This document shows, in pieces, positions 53,589 through 62,212 of a stretch of DNA of 64,000 nucleotides. This stretch comes from Candidatus Aalborgicola danicus (GTDB taxonomy: Bacteria > Pseudomonadota > Gammaproteobacteria > Burkholderiales > Burkholderiaceae_C): contig JADJBC010000012.1 of NCBI GenBank assembly GCA_016703945.1, forward strand, positions 124,001 through 188,000, given 5' to 3'. The notes under the pieces are model-generated. The model worked only from the letters and a program-made list of their open reading frames with translations, did no database searches and was not told where the DNA came from. The position numbers were made by a program, and so were the translations under genes. Position 1 is the stretch's first letter. Each line of letters begins with the position of its first letter.

Positions 53589-55865
53589 ATGTCCACCGCC
53601 AACTACTTCCTGGAGGTTTCCGAAAGCCAAAAACGCCAGTTCATAGACGCCGAGACTGTGTTTATGGCTTTGGCCCAGGCGAAGAAAGCAGCCACTGAGG
53701 TCCGGGGCAGCATGTTGTGGCGCGACTTGCGCAACAAGCGCACGCTCATACGCACATCGGCCGCCGGTGCGCAAAAGTCCTTGGGACCGCAGTCGCCCGA
53801 AACCCAGAAGATGTTTGACAGCTTCATGGCGCGCAAGTCAAGCACCGAGCAACGCGTCAAGGCCCTCAAGGCGCAATACGACATTCAGCAACGTCTGAAC
53901 CGGGCCTTGCGTGTGGGCCGGGTACCCAATATCGTGGTACGTGTGATCAACGCGCTGGAGGGCATCGGCGTGCATGACCACTTCACCGTGGTTGGAACCC
54001 ACGCCTTATACGCTTATGAGATGGCCGCTGGTGTGCGCATTGCCGAAGCCGCCATGGCCACGCGCGACGTGGACATGCTGTTTGACACCCGCAAGCGCAT
54101 TGCATTCTTCACCGCAATGAAAAAGATCGACAGCTCGCTGATAGGGGTACTGCGCAAGGTGGACGCCAGCTTTGAAGTGACAGAAGACCAGCGCTATACG
54201 GCTCGCAATCAGGACGGTTTTGAAGTCGATGTGATCCGCCGCCCTGCGGTTGACGGCGATCCGCATCCGCTGCGCATGAGCGATGACGAGGGCGACTTCT
54301 GGGCCGTGCAGGTGTCCATGGGCGAAAAACTACAGTCCGCCCGGCGCATGAACCACGTCGTGGTTTCCACTTCCGGTGAGATGGCGCTGATGCGTACCGT
54401 GCACCCACTGGACTACGCGCGCATCAAGCGCGAACTGTCCCAGCACAAGCAACGCGACGCGCAAAAGCGCGGCAAAGACAGCTTGCAGGCCACCATCGTC
54501 ACTGAGCTGGTGGCTCGGTACTTGCCTCACTTGGCTGACGATCCGGCGACGCCCCGCCGATGTAACCCTCTGAAAAAGGAATCCCCCATGCTCGACCTGC
54601 TGATCCACAACGCCACCCTGCCCGACGGCCGCTCAAATATGTCCGTGGCAGTGCAGAGTGGCCGCATCGTCGAGGTAACACAGGGTCTGCAAGTCCCGGC
54701 GACCGAGACGCTGGACGCTGGCGGTCTGCTGCTGAGCCCGCCGTTTGTGGACGCCCATTTCCACCTGGACGGCACGCTGACCTATGGTATGCCGCGCATC
54801 AACCAGAGTGGCACGCTGCTCGAAGGCATTGCGCTGTGGGGCGAACTCAAGCCCAGCCTCACCGTGGATGCCATCATCGAGCGCGCCCTGACCTATTGCG
54901 ACTGGGCCGTGGCCCAGGGGCTGCTGGCGATTCGCTCGCATGTGGACACCAGCGATCCGCGCCTGCTGGGCGTGCAGGCGCTGCTGGACGTTCAAAAGCG
55001 CGTGGCGCCGTATATCGACCTGCAACTGGTGGCCTTTCCGCAGGACGGCGTGTTGCGCACCCCCGGTGGCCTGGACAGCCTGCAGCGCGCGCTGGACATG
55101 GGCGTAGACGTGGTGGGCGGCATTCCCCACTTCGAGCGGACCATGGCCGATGGCGCCACCAGCGTCAAACTGCTGTGCGAGATCGCGGCCGCGCGCGGCA
55201 AGATGGTGGACATGCACTGCGACGAGAGCGACGACCCGCACTCGCGCCACATCGAGTCGCTGGCCTACGAGACCCAGCGCCTGGGCCTGCACGGCCGCGT
55301 GACCGGATCACATCTGACCTCCATGCACAGCATGGACAACTACTACGTGTCCAAACTCATCGCGCTGATGGCGGAAGCCCAGGTCCACGTGGCCAGCAAC
55401 CCCTGCGTCAACATCACGCTGCAGGGCCGCTTTGACACCTACCCCAAGCGCCGCGGCCTGACCCGTGTGCCCGAGCTGATGGCGGCAGGCCTGACCGTGG
55501 CCTTCGGCCAGGACGACATGATGGACCCCTGGTATGCGCTGGGCAGCGCCGACATGCTGGAAGTGGCCAGTATGGGTCTGCACGTGGCCCAGATGACCAG
55601 CCAGGCCGCCATGCGCCAGTGCTTCGATGCCATCACCACCAACCCGGCCAAAATCCTGGGTTTGCAAGGCTATGGCATCGAAAAGGGTTGTCACGCCGAC
55701 TTTGTGCTGCTGCAGGCCCGTGATCCGGTAGAAGCCCTGCGTCTCAAAGCGACGCGGCTCAAGGTGTTCAAGCGTGGCAAGCTGTTAGCGGAGACACCTG
55801 CGCGCACGGCGTCGCTTCATTTGGCCGGCCGACCGGCCTTGACCTCTTTTCTACATGCAAAATAG
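53589..55865 (+). CDS. Nucleotidyltransferase-fold protein fused in frame to cytosine deaminase
   Basis: A single 758-residue frame. Residues 1-~325 match the GSU2403-type nucleotidyltransferase fold (VVGTHALYAYEMAAG then TRDVDMLFD, with D160 and D162 as the DxD pair). Residues 334-758 are a complete CodA-like amidohydrolase beginning MLDLLIHNATLPDGRSNMSV. An internal ATG at 54588 has AAAAAGGA upstream, so CodA can also be made alone. There is no stop between the parts; a stop (ATG-TAA at ~54560) exists one frame over, so a one-base error joining two genes is possible. The promoter has an overlapping palindrome. Confidence 0.72.
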   Translation: MSTANYFLEVSESQKRQFIDAETVFMALAQAKKAATEVRGSMLWRDLRNKRTLIRTSAAGAQKSLGPQSPETQKMFDSFMARKSSTEQRVKALKAQYDIQQRLNRALRVGRVPNIVVRVINALEGIGVHDHFTVVGTHALYAYEMAAGVRIAEAAMATRDVDMLFDTRKRIAFFTAMKKIDSSLIGVLRKVDASFEVTEDQRYTARNQDGFEVDVIRRPAVDGDPHPLRMSDDEGDFWAVQVSMGEKLQSARRMNHVVVSTSGEMALMRTVHPLDYARIKRELSQHKQRDAQKRGKDSLQATIVTELVARYLPHLADDPATPRRCNPLKKESPMLDLLIHNATLPDGRSNMSVAVQSGRIVEVTQGLQVPATETLDAGGLLLSPPFVDAHFHLDGTLTYGMPRINQSGTLLEGIALWGELKPSLTVDAIIERALTYCDWAVAQGLLAIRSHVDTSDPRLLGVQALLDVQKRVAPYIDLQLVAFPQDGVLRTPGGLDSLQRALDMGVDVVGGIPHFERTMADGATSVKLLCEIAAARGKMVDMHCDESDDPHSRHIESLAYETQRLGLHGRVTGSHLTSMHSMDNYYVSKLIALMAEAQVHVASNPCVNITLQGRFDTYPKRRGLTRVPELMAAGLTVAFGQDDMMDPWYALGSADMLEVASMGLHVAQMTSQAAMRQCFDAITTNPAKILGLQGYGIEKGCHADFVLLQARDPVEALRLKATRLKVFKRGKLLAETPARTASLHLAGRPALTSFLHAK
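54588..55865 (+). CDS. codA: Cytosine deaminase
   Basis: 425 residues when started at ATG 54588 (AAAAAGGA six to ten bases upstream), close to E. coli CodA (427). Metal and catalytic motifs: DAHFHLDGTL, RSHVDTSDP, VDMHCDESDDPHSRHIE, GSHLTSMHSMDN and FGQDDMMDPWYALGSADML. The run INLxGRFDTYPKRRG is near-identical to known CodA. It deaminates cytosine to uracil for use by the nearby Upp. It is also the C-terminal part of the longer fused frame. Confidence 0.88.
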   Translation: MLDLLIHNATLPDGRSNMSVAVQSGRIVEVTQGLQVPATETLDAGGLLLSPPFVDAHFHLDGTLTYGMPRINQSGTLLEGIALWGELKPSLTVDAIIERALTYCDWAVAQGLLAIRSHVDTSDPRLLGVQALLDVQKRVAPYIDLQLVAFPQDGVLRTPGGLDSLQRALDMGVDVVGGIPHFERTMADGATSVKLLCEIAAARGKMVDMHCDESDDPHSRHIESLAYETQRLGLHGRVTGSHLTSMHSMDNYYVSKLIALMAEAQVHVASNPCVNITLQGRFDTYPKRRGLTRVPELMAAGLTVAFGQDDMMDPWYALGSADMLEVASMGLHVAQMTSQAAMRQCFDAITTNPAKILGLQGYGIEKGCHADFVLLQARDPVEALRLKATRLKVFKRGKLLAETPARTASLHLAGRPALTSFLHAK

Positions 55866-55971
55866 GCCGCTAGCCCTCGCAAACATTGCGCAAGCAGCTG
55901 TCAATAAAATAGCATTTTCTTGCCGCTGTCCAAGACACCATGTCGAGACGGGCGCTTAGGACCGCCAGGAA

Positions 55972-56382
55972 TCAAAGCCCTTTGTCACTGTTATTGACCT
56001 TCTTTGGGGTTTTTACCCCGCAAACAAATTCTGCAAGAGATGTTGCGACGGTATCACCTCCAAATGCGAAATCATTTTCATAGTCAAACTCACCGGTAAT
56101 TTTCAATGTAATTACTTTTCCCTTTTTGCTTTTGCAGTCATCCGCCGTTACGTACCACTTGTGCAAGCTGACTTCTTGGTTTGTTGTGTTACTTTTCCTT
56201 CCAACCACAACAATGATGGGCACACCAGCCTTGGTTTTTGAATATTCCAGTGAACTCGGTTTCCCCTCCCAGACACCTCCGCTGGATTTGCTGCTGGCAA
56301 CTCTTACCCAATCCGACTGAGCAAATGCGGATTGACTTCCGAATGCTGTGACCAGGAGAACAGAAAAACAAAATTTCCACAT
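55972..56382 (-). CDS. Small exported protein, tandem paralogue A
   Basis: 136 residues with a signal peptide (MWKFCFSVLLVTAFGSQSAF, cleavage after AFA). The mature part (QSDWVRVASSKSSGGVWEGK, IIVVVGRKSNTTNQEVSLHK, DCKSKKG, FAFGGDTVATSLAEFVCGV) is highly similar to residues ~22-125 of the next gene upstream, at nucleotide level too, so this is a tandem duplication. Two cysteines probably form a disulfide. It ends where the paralogue's second domain would begin. Function unknown. Confidence 0.72.
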   Translation of the reverse strand: MWKFCFSVLLVTAFGSQSAFAQSDWVRVASSKSSGGVWEGKPSSLEYSKTKAGVPIIVVVGRKSNTTNQEVSLHKWYVTADDCKSKKGKVITLKITGEFDYENDFAFGGDTVATSLAEFVCGVKTPKKVNNSDKGL

Positions 56383-56494
56383 ACAGACCCTTCGTTCATG
56401 TAACTTTGAATTTTTTACTTTAACCTAAAAATAAAAAATTTGCCGTCTGAATAGCTTGTGGGATTCTTGGTTCTCCAGTGGGTACAAAAGAGTG

Positions 56495-57202
56495 TCACTT
56501 ACCCATTGCTTTGACCCCAGTGACCAACGCCACCGTCTTGGTCTTCTTGCAGTTCTCGTCCCCACCGCACTCATCCGACACCACCGTCCCCAACTCATAA
56601 CTTAAAGCCACGCGCTTGCCTACCAGGCTGGTTTGCTTTTCGCAGATCGAAAAGTCGCCCATTTCCTCAAACGACTTGCCATCGTCGCCCTTGAGACTAA
56701 GGTAGCAGGCGATGTCGCCATTCTCCAGTTTAGTGAGTACTCCGCTGGTCTTCTTGATGAATTTACCAACCTTAACAGTGGCAGCAGCGGTTGCGGCGGC
56801 GGGTATCGGTACGGCGGGGGCAACTGGCGTTGACACCCCGCAAACGAATTCTGCGAGAGATGTTGCGACGGTGTCACCTCCAAAAGCAAAATCATTTTCA
56901 AACTCAAACTCACCGGTAACTTTCAACGTGACCACTGTGCCCTTCTTGCTTCTGCAGTCGTCCACCTTCACATACCATTTGTGCAAGCTGACTTCTTGGT
57001 TCTTTGTGTTACTTTTCCTTCCAACGACAACGATGATTGGCACACCCGCTTTCGTTTTGGAATATTCCAGCGAGCTCGGTTTACCCTCCCAAACTCCTCC
57101 GCTGGATTGGCTGCTGGCAACTCTTACCCAATCTGTCTGAGCAAATGCAGTCTGGCTTACGAATGTTGTGGCCAGAAGTAGTGTTAAACCGAGATTGTCC
57201 AT
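56495..57202 (-). CDS. Exported two-domain protein, paralogue B, with IS-derived start codon
   Basis: 235 residues. Domain 1 (QTDWVRVASSQSSGGVWEGK to FVCGV) duplicates paralogue A. After an Ala/Pro linker, domain 2 (KVGKFIKKTSGVLTKLENGD.. GGDENCKKTKTVALVTGVKA) is homologous to the N-terminal domain of 59835-60689. The first five codons MDNLG come from the terminal repeat of the IS1380-type element. The native start (MRNLC, ATG at 58693-58691) is on the far side of the IS. The signal peptide LTLLLATTFVSQTAFA is preserved. No Shine-Dalgarno is evident before the new ATG. Confidence 0.72.
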   Translation of the reverse strand: MDNLGLTLLLATTFVSQTAFAQTDWVRVASSQSSGGVWEGKPSSLEYSKTKAGVPIIVVVGRKSNTKNQEVSLHKWYVKVDDCRSKKGTVVTLKVTGEFEFENDFAFGGDTVATSLAEFVCGVSTPVAPAVPIPAAATAAATVKVGKFIKKTSGVLTKLENGDIACYLSLKGDDGKSFEEMGDFSICEKQTSLVGKRVALSYELGTVVSDECGGDENCKKTKTVALVTGVKAMGK

Positions 57203-58674
57203 TAGCCCAAGACTGCTATCGTGAGCCAGTCCGGCGAGCCTCGGGTACGTCCGGATTTCTAATGGATACCATTAGGAATTCTCCAATGAAATCAACGACC
57301 TGATTGCGATTTGGAGCCGCCATGCCGCCAGAAACGCCGTTCGACCTGAAGTTCACCTCCCGTGAAGTCACCGCCTGGGGTGGCCTGGCCCTTTTGAAAC
57401 GTATGCTCGACGGCATGGGATTCAAAGAAGCGGTGCAAAGCTGGGATCTACCCCAGCCCGGCTCCAACCGCGGATATCGCCCGGAACAACTCATTGAGCA
57501 AATGATCGTCAGTATCTGGTGCGGAGCCGCCCGTTTTGCGCACGCCGACATCACCCGCCTGGACAGCACCTTGGTGCGCCTGTTTGACTGGGGCAAAGCC
57601 GCAGGCCACAAAGCCATTGTTCGCTTGTTCCAACGCTTTGACCAAGTGAGCGCCAGCCGGGTGCAAAGCAGCAGTTACCGCTGGCTTTTTGACAAGCTCC
57701 AACTCAACCCCATCACCCTGGACGTGGACTCCACGGTACTCACCCGCTGGGGCAGCCAGATTGAGGGTGGTGCCAAGGGCTACAACCCCAAGAACAAAGG
57801 CCGACAGAGCCACCATCCGCTGATGGCGTTCGTGGCCGACTGGAGACTGGTGGCCAACTTCTGGCTGCGCCCGGGCAACACCGCATCCAGTAACAACATT
57901 GAGAGCTTTCTTGAATCCACCCTGAAAAACCTGGGCGATACCAAGGTGGGACTGTTTCGAGCGGACAGTGGCTTTTACGACAAGGTGATCGTGGCTTGGC
58001 TCAAAGCCAAGAAGATCTGCCACATCATCAGCGCGCGCCTGACGCAGGCGTTGCAGCAATCCATAGTGGATCAGTGCAAATGGCAGCAAGTCGAGGTCGG
58101 CTTGAAGTCTCGAGCTGAGCTACCAACCGCACGGCTGGGATACACAGCAACGCCTGGTGGTGGTGCGCCAGCACATCAAACGCAGATATGGTGCAGTGGC
58201 GGGCAAAACCTTGTCGCTGTTTGCCGATGACCCGGACCTGCAGGGCTGGCGCTATGGGGCGATGCTGACCGATTTGAGTATTCCTGCCCTGGAGGTATGG
58301 CGTCTGTACCGTGGGCGCGCTGATTGCGAGAACCGGATCAAGGAGCTCAAGGCGGACTTTGGCCTGGACAGCTTTGTGCTCAGGGAGTTCTGGGCGACGG
58401 AGGCGGCGCTGGGGTATCCATGCTCAGCTACAACCTGATGAGTGTGTTTCGCCATGCGGTGATGCGCCAAAAGGTGCACCACACACTGTCCACGCTGCAC
58501 CATCAGGTGCTAGCGGTGGGGCGCTGTGGGATGACAACTCGAAGAATACCAAGCAGACGTTTCGCTTGGCGGTGGCCCGCAAACGACGACCGTGGTTTGA
58601 GGGCTTGTGGGCCAATGCGGGGGAGCCGGTGAGACTTACGCCAAAGCCTTCAAATTCCTAATGGACAATCTCGG
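57189..58674 (+). mobile_element. IS1380-family element (1486 bp)
   Basis: Perfect 17-bp terminal inverted repeats CCGAGATTGTCCATTAG (57189-57205) and CTAATGGACAATCTCGG (58658-58674), flanked by a TTAAA target duplication (57184-57188 and 58675-58679). It inserted in the signal-peptide codons of the exported protein gene on the minus strand. The transposase is frameshifted. Confidence 0.9.
57322..58661 (+). pseudogene. IS1380-family transposase, frameshifted
   Basis: Starts MPPETPFDLKFTSREVTAWG at 57322 (GGAGCCGCC upstream). The DDE core is recognisable: LDVDSTVLTRWG, FRADSGFYDKVIVAW and, one frame over, RLYRGRADCENRIKELKADF (catalytic Glu region, ~58300). Frame changes occur near 58100-58160 and near 58420; the end LRLTPKPSNS-like segment finishes at 58661. 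Inactive as read. Confidence 0.85.
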
Positions 58675-58693
58675 TTAAACAAAGATTTCGCAT
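58675..58693 (-). pseudogene. Displaced native 5' end of exported paralogue B
   Basis: On the minus strand ATGCGAAATCTTTGTTTAA (58693 to 58675) encodes MRNLC then joins, after removal of the IS and one TTAAA, exactly in frame with LTLLLATTFV of the gene ending at 56495. A purine-rich AAGAAAG lies upstream as a possible ribosome-binding site. Confidence 0.75.
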
Positions 58694-58950
58694 CCAAAGC
58701 TTTCTTGGAAATATGACTGAACAAAATTAAAACAATAATTGCCGGTCGACTGTTGTCCGTTTCATGCGCTCAGCGAAATTCGGCATTGACCAATTTGGCC
58801 TGACTGCGGCGGGAACCAAGAAAGGTCGAGACCGTCGTTTATCAAGGCCATACCAAAATCCAAACAATGGTATGCGAGGTACTATAAATTAGTCAAAGAT
58901 TTGACAGAGTTGTATCTATTTAAAGCGGGTTTACGCCTCGGAGGTTTTAA

Positions 58951-59544
58951 ATGAAAGCCAAAAAAGTGTTACTGCTAGCCCTGCTCGCCCTGGTCCTGCT
59001 GACCGCACTAGGGGGTGGAATCTATTGGTCTCAGCTCCCCATTCCCAAGGAGTCCAATCCCGCTGTCGAAAGTATCGAGCGCTTTTACCGCGCCTATTTT
59101 CGCCATTACCAGGCGGATCCCTTGCAAAAGACCAAGGGTCCGACGCCGGCGTTCTCGTCTGGCTTTGCAGCTGTCTCGAAAAAGAACGTTGAGGCCTGCG
59201 CAGCGACGGCTGTTGAAGGTCCCTGCGGGTGGGGCGCAAACGGAGACATCTACTTTGATTCACAGGAGTACGACCCGGCCCTTAGCTATGAAAACTCCCG
59301 AATGAAAATATCCGAACTAAGACCAGGCGAGGTGACCGCGAGTTTCAACGTCTATCCCAGCGACACCAAAGCCGGCACTTTCTACGATCGCAAGCTGGTA
59401 TTTAAGTTGGTTCAAGCAGAAGGCCAATGGGTCGTTGATGACATTCTTATAGAGGGAAAGTCCCAGCGACAAGAAATTGAAGAGGAAACACGGGCGCTCT
59501 CCAAGGCTCCACTACTCCCCGGCAAGTTGGAAAAAACCAAGTGA
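58951..59544 (+). CDS. Membrane-anchored or exported hypothetical protein (DUF3828-like)
   Basis: 197 residues with a strong ribosome-binding site (CGGAGG seven bases before the ATG). N-terminal KAKKVLLLALLALVLLTALG is an uncleaved anchor or signal peptide. The rest (VESIERFYRAYFRHYQADP, DIYFDSQEYDPAL, FYDRKLVFKLVQAEGQWVVD, DDILIEG) resembles the DUF3828/NTF2-like small domain: helix with FYxxY, then a sheet. It reads opposite to its exported neighbours. Function unknown. Confidence 0.68.
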   Translation: MKAKKVLLLALLALVLLTALGGGIYWSQLPIPKESNPAVESIERFYRAYFRHYQADPLQKTKGPTPAFSSGFAAVSKKNVEACAATAVEGPCGWGANGDIYFDSQEYDPALSYENSRMKISELRPGEVTASFNVYPSDTKAGTFYDRKLVFKLVQAEGQWVVDDILIEGKSQRQEIEEETRALSKAPLLPGKLEKTK

Positions 59545-59587
59545 AAAGCCGATGTTTTATCGATTGTTTGTGAATATCTGGAGTTGA

Positions 59588-59734
59588 ATCTCGAAAGCCA
59601 CTTTCGCAGATGGTGCGACCCGCCTGAACATCTCAGTCACCGACAGCAAGGATGCAAAATTCAAGCTGGAGGTCACGGTTCCACTTGCCGCAAAGCAGGC
59701 CGAATTCCGTAAATTGTTGAAAGACTTGCGCTAA
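59588..59734 (+). pseudogene. 3' remnant of a protein gene
   Basis: About 48 codons open from a TGA at 59585 (ISKATFADGATRLNISVTDS, then KFKLEVTVPLAAKQAEFRKL and KDLR) to TAA 59732-59734. Protein-like composition but no start or upstream domain. Possibly the truncated end of an exported protein. Confidence 0.3.
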
Positions 59735-59834
59735 TGCTGGGCGAGACAGCACCTTTTGGATAAGCGGAGAGCCCTGAAGGGGCCACGCTTCTTGTTTGGT
59801 CTGCTTTTGGTGACGCCTAAGGGTCCAGCCGCAA

Positions 59835-60689
59835 TCAGTCCGGAAAATCGAATTCCTGGTTCTTGTCGGTGACGCCGTACTTTTCAAACCAGTCCGGTCC
59901 CAGTTCGCTGGTGGCGTCCATATTGCACTTCAGCTGCGCAATGGCCTTGCCCTTGCGCTCCACTGTCAGCCCGCTCTTGGTTCGGGTCTGACCCTGCGGG
60001 CCCCATTTTCCAATGCCGTCATAGACCACATAGGCGTGGTCCCCCTTTGCAATGCGTAACCAGGCACCACCGCCACCGGCGAATGGCACGTTGGTCCCCG
60101 TGGCCACTTTTGAGGGGGCAAGCTTGCTCTCTGGCCACATCATTTCAAGCGGTTCACTGCTGTCGGGCATACCGAAGCGGTATTGCAACATTCCAGCTGT
60201 CTTGGTGGAATCCTTACCGGCACAAACGGATACCATTTTCTTGCCGGTGCGGCAGGCAAAGACGGTTATTTCCGTAGGCGAACAAAAGCTGGCTTGCCCG
60301 GGTGGGGCGGCTTTCTTGATCGGCGGTACGGCCTTGCCGTCCAGCTTCATGCCCACGATCAGGGGAACGGTGTCCGTCTTGGTGCATTTGGGATCACCCT
60401 GGCAGGACTCGGCCTGGATCTTGGAGAGCTTGTAGGTGAGTGCATGGCGCTTGTCAAAACTGTCCTGAGCGTTGCAGAAGGCCAAGTCAGCGGTCTCGGT
60501 GAAATCGGCACCTTGGTCATCCGTAAACCCGATAAAGCAGCGGAAGTTGTAAAGATTCATTTCGGTGACCGTACCAAAGGCGTTCTTGACGTCATTGCCG
60601 ACCTTGACTTTGGCTGGCGCCTGGGCCAAAGCCATGGTCGGTATCAACCCAGCGAGCCCAATGGTGATGATGCAATTGTGAAGATTCAC
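59835..60689 (-). CDS. Exported two-domain protein sharing a domain with paralogue B
   Basis: 284 residues from GTG at 60689 (GGAGAAAA just upstream; in-frame codons extend to 60788). Signal peptide MNLHNCIITIGLAGLIPTMA-like, cleavage after ALAQ. Domain 1 (VKVGNDVKNAFGTVTEMNLY.. CQGDPKCTKTDTVPLIVGMK) aligns with domain 2 of 56495-57202, cysteines included. Domain 2 (SFCSPTEITVFACRTGKKMV, SVCAGKD, LQYRFGMPDSSEPLEMMWPE, GGGAWLRIAKGDHAYVVYDG) looks like a separate Cys-rich beta domain. Function unknown. Confidence 0.75.
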   Translation of the reverse strand: MNLHNCIITIGLAGLIPTMALAQAPAKVKVGNDVKNAFGTVTEMNLYNFRCFIGFTDDQGADFTETADLAFCNAQDSFDKRHALTYKLSKIQAESCQGDPKCTKTDTVPLIVGMKLDGKAVPPIKKAAPPGQASFCSPTEITVFACRTGKKMVSVCAGKDSTKTAGMLQYRFGMPDSSEPLEMMWPESKLAPSKVATGTNVPFAGGGGAWLRIAKGDHAYVVYDGIGKWGPQGQTRTKSGLTVERKGKAIAQLKCNMDATSELGPDWFEKYGVTDKNQEFDFPD

Positions 60690-60769
60690 TTTTCTCCAGC
60701 CTTTCAGTTTATGGGTACGTGCGAACGTTACCGATCTATCACGAATATTCGAACAGATTAAAGCCACCG

Positions 60770-61504
60770 TCAGGGCCGCGCTGCGCAAAGCTTGAGATTG
60801 GTGCGAGCCGCCCTGACAACCGGCAGATAAATTTCTGCATCTGTGGGCGCATAGTCCTCGCGGATCTGGGCATCCCTGCGCGCCGCATCGGCCGCCAGCG
60901 GTTGTAGCGCTTCGCGGCAGGCGGAATAGTCCTTGAGCTTATGCAGCGTCACAGCAAGATCATTGCGGTACCAGCCTTCAGTCACGTGGCCCAGGAAGCG
61001 CTGGCAATCTTTGAGGGTGGTGTCGAGCAGCACGCGTGCCTCGGCATAGGCTTTGCGGTCATATTGCTTGCGTGCAGCACCGCGCGTCTTGTCCATGGCA
61101 TCCACTCGGCAGGCGGCTGGTGCACGCAGGTAAAGTCCCTCGAACGATGCGCGCATGCCACAGTAAAAATTGCATGAGAATTCGGGCACGCTGCTGACCT
61201 GAATCCCGTCTTTGGTGGGTACAAATTTCACCGTGCAAGGCTTTGAGGGCTCATCGGCTTCCAACACAGCACTGTTGCCCTTGATCGCCCCTTCCAAGCT
61301 GCAGCCGTGACCGTTGTCGCCAGCCGCTTCGATGCTGAAGTGCAACTTGCCTTGCTTGTCGGATTTCACAATCAGCAGGCCCCAGCTCTTTTCGGTCACA
61401 AATTCTCCTGCGGGAACGGCGGGGGCCGAGGATTGCGCGAAGCAGACGCCCCCGGTGAGCAGGACGAGAATAAACGCAGTAATCCGTGTTTGGCGTGTCA
61501 GCAC
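60770..61504 (-). CDS. Exported hypothetical protein
   Basis: 244 residues with a signal peptide (TRQTRITAFILVLLTGGVCF, cleavage after CFAQ). The N-terminal half is beta-rich with six cysteines (GHGCSLEGAIKGNSAVLEAD, CTVKFVPTKDG, FSCNFYCGMRASFEGLYLR). The C-terminal half is helical and TPR-like (ARKQYDRKAYAEARVLLDTT, GWYRNDLAVTLHKLKDYSAC). It is followed on the same strand by the two-domain exported gene. From memory, similar unnamed periplasmic proteins occur in Betaproteobacteria. Confidence 0.7.
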   Translation of the reverse strand: MLTRQTRITAFILVLLTGGVCFAQSSAPAVPAGEFVTEKSWGLLIVKSDKQGKLHFSIEAAGDNGHGCSLEGAIKGNSAVLEADEPSKPCTVKFVPTKDGIQVSSVPEFSCNFYCGMRASFEGLYLRAPAACRVDAMDKTRGAARKQYDRKAYAEARVLLDTTLKDCQRFLGHVTEGWYRNDLAVTLHKLKDYSACREALQPLAADAARRDAQIREDYAPTDAEIYLPVVRAARTNLKLCAARP

Positions 61505-61792
61505 TGGTGGGCTCCCTCAGTTGGCAAGCGGAAGAGTTCCGTGGTTTGGCCGCTCACTCCACGCAGCTTCAGGGCTGAAGCGCGTTTATCGAATAGGGGA
61601 TTGATACCCAACGGCCAGACGGGCAAGGATAGCAAATTCAAGTGCGACGTGCGGGTGGAATCCGTTCACCTCTGGGTCAACCGTTGGCGAAGTGCCTGCC
61701 ACACTTCGCGTGGCGGAGTTGCTGTTTCGTCCCAATTTGCTTGGCCTGCCATCGGCAACGGTGCAAAGTTCAGTCATCCAAGCCCACACCAG

Positions 61793-62212
61793 ATGACCAT
61801 GCAACTCACACCCACCATCGCAATCCACATGAGCGCCGCTCTGGGCGCATTAGCCCTTGGCCCCATAGCCCTGTGGGCACGCAAAGGCGCGAAGCAACGC
61901 CCCATGATCCATCGTGCCGCAGGTTATGCCTGGGTCACTTTGATGCTGGTAACCGCAGTCTCTGCAATGTTCATACGCGATTTCAAACTGCCGAACATTG
62001 CGGGCTATACGCCGATTCACCTGTTGGTTCCGTACACCCTGTTTGGCATTTTTGGTGCGTTTCTCTACCTGGCCCGTAAGGACATTACAGCCCACAAAAA
62101 GACCATGCAAAGGCTGTACTTTGGCGCCTGCGTGACGGCTGGGGCTTTCACTCTGTTGCCAGGCCGGCTTCTGGGCAACCTGGTTTGGGGTCAGTGGTTT
62201 GGAGTCCTGTGA
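61793..62212 (+). CDS. DUF2306-like membrane protein
   Basis: About 139 residues from ATG at 61793 or 61799 (MQLTPTIAIHMSAALGALAL). Four hydrophobic helices; KGAKQRPMIHRAAGYAWVTL and the HKKTMQRLYFGACVTAGAFT ending match the DUF2306 pattern, with conserved His residues in helices that may bind haem or metal in the membrane. Stand-alone. Function unknown. Confidence 0.75.
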   Translation: MTMQLTPTIAIHMSAALGALALGPIALWARKGAKQRPMIHRAAGYAWVTLMLVTAVSAMFIRDFKLPNIAGYTPIHLLVPYTLFGIFGAFLYLARKDITAHKKTMQRLYFGACVTAGAFTLLPGRLLGNLVWGQWFGVL

